Assembly: GCA_003242195.1 (NCBI GenBank) | Contig: QGUQ01000019.1 | Coordinates: 1-12,483 of the forward strand | Source: Bacillota bacterium | GTDB lineage: Bacteria > Bacillota > Sulfobacillia > Thermaerobacterales > Thermaerobacteraceae | Reading direction: 5' to 3' | Length of the DNA stretch: 12,483 bases | Shown here: one piece after another, positions 12,403 to 12,483 of the stretch | Numbering within the stretch: the first letter of the stretch is position 1 | Layout of the letters: each line of letters begins with the position of its first letter | Program-made: the position numbers and the translations under genes | Notes under the pieces: generated by a model | Seen by the model: the letters and a program-made list of their open reading frames with translations, nothing else | What the model was told of the DNA's origin: nothing | Database searches by the model: none

Positions 12403-12483
12403 TCACGTCGTGGTCAGCGCGGTGAGGAAGGCCTTCGCTGCCCCTCTGACGTCCTCGGCCTGCAGGATGGCCGAGGCCACCGC
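12403..12483 (-). CDS. C-terminal fragment, possibly crotonase (enoyl-CoA hydratase) family
   Basis: Only the last 26 codons are inside the window, ending in TGA (12405-12403). The residues AILQAEDVRGAAKAFL resemble the C-terminal pattern of enoyl-CoA hydratase/isomerase proteins, where S/A-E-D-x-x-E-G-x-x-A-F-L precedes the end. The usual Glu before Gly is missing and the tail is TALTTT rather than EKR-like. A second frame (ending in LPGGLYALPGRRRA near 12330) is also open to the edge, so even the frame is not certain. If it is a crotonase, it would fit loosely with acyl-CoA metabolism. Confidence 0.35.
   Translation of the reverse strand, partial: AVASAILQAEDVRGAAKAFLTALTTT

Noticed and set aside
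12316..12483. Alternative minus-strand frame with a repetitive L-P-G-G-L pattern, open to the right edge
   Set aside because: It has no start with a ribosome-binding site inside the window and is Gly/Pro/Arg-rich upstream. The other frame looks more like a real protein end, though the short length prevents certainty.

Overview
The window is about 70% G+C. It has strong Shine-Dalgarno sites, several GTG/TTG starts, mostly TGA stops, and compact operons whose genes overlap by 4 nt. An orphan sdpRI-type pair and a CUT1 sugar ABC operon with its own ATPase suggest a high-GC, Firmicutes-like Gram-positive bacterium, in the style of Thermaerobacter or Symbiobacterium. This placement is an inference from composition and gene content; no marker gene is present.

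Left part (1-2927). A minus-strand DUF1232/YkvA-like gene with a TTG start runs off the left edge. It is divergent from a complete acetoacetyl-CoA synthetase gene (810-2810, +). A perfect 16-bp hairpin lies between that gene and the convergent sdpI.

sdpRI block (2983-4094, -). An ArsR-family SdpR-like repressor and a six-helix SdpI-like membrane protein overlap by 31 nt. They are transcribed from a recognisable sigma-A-type promoter, with a palindromic A+T-rich element just downstream of the expected start. No sdpABC toxin genes are in the window.

Sugar ABC operon (4273-9217, +). A TTGACA-17-TAAATT promoter and a leader of about 230 nt precede a solute-binding lipoprotein, two permeases and a MalK/MsmX-type ATPase. 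The operon ends at a clear intrinsic terminator. Between the permeases is a 24-codon micro-ORF with an excellent ribosome-binding site. Its stop codon falls inside the Shine-Dalgarno sequence of the second permease, so it is either a coupling device or the trace of a one-base frameshift.

Right part (9409-12483, -). A CapA-family metallophosphatase-like lipoprotein lies downstream of a 14-helix DHA2-type MFS exporter. The exporter's likely extended -10 is embedded in a perfect 7-2-7 palindrome, consistent with local repression. The last 81 nt encode the C-terminus of an upstream gene, perhaps a crotonase.

Most genes belong to known families. I see no RNA genes, CRISPR arrays, insertion sequences or phage genes, and no convincing wholly new multi-gene system. 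The most unusual signals are the micro-ORF junction, the paired tandem micro-duplications at 9217-9268, the operator-promoter overlap at 12294-12313, and an intrinsic-terminator-like hairpin on the strand opposite to the local genes at 10726-10754.
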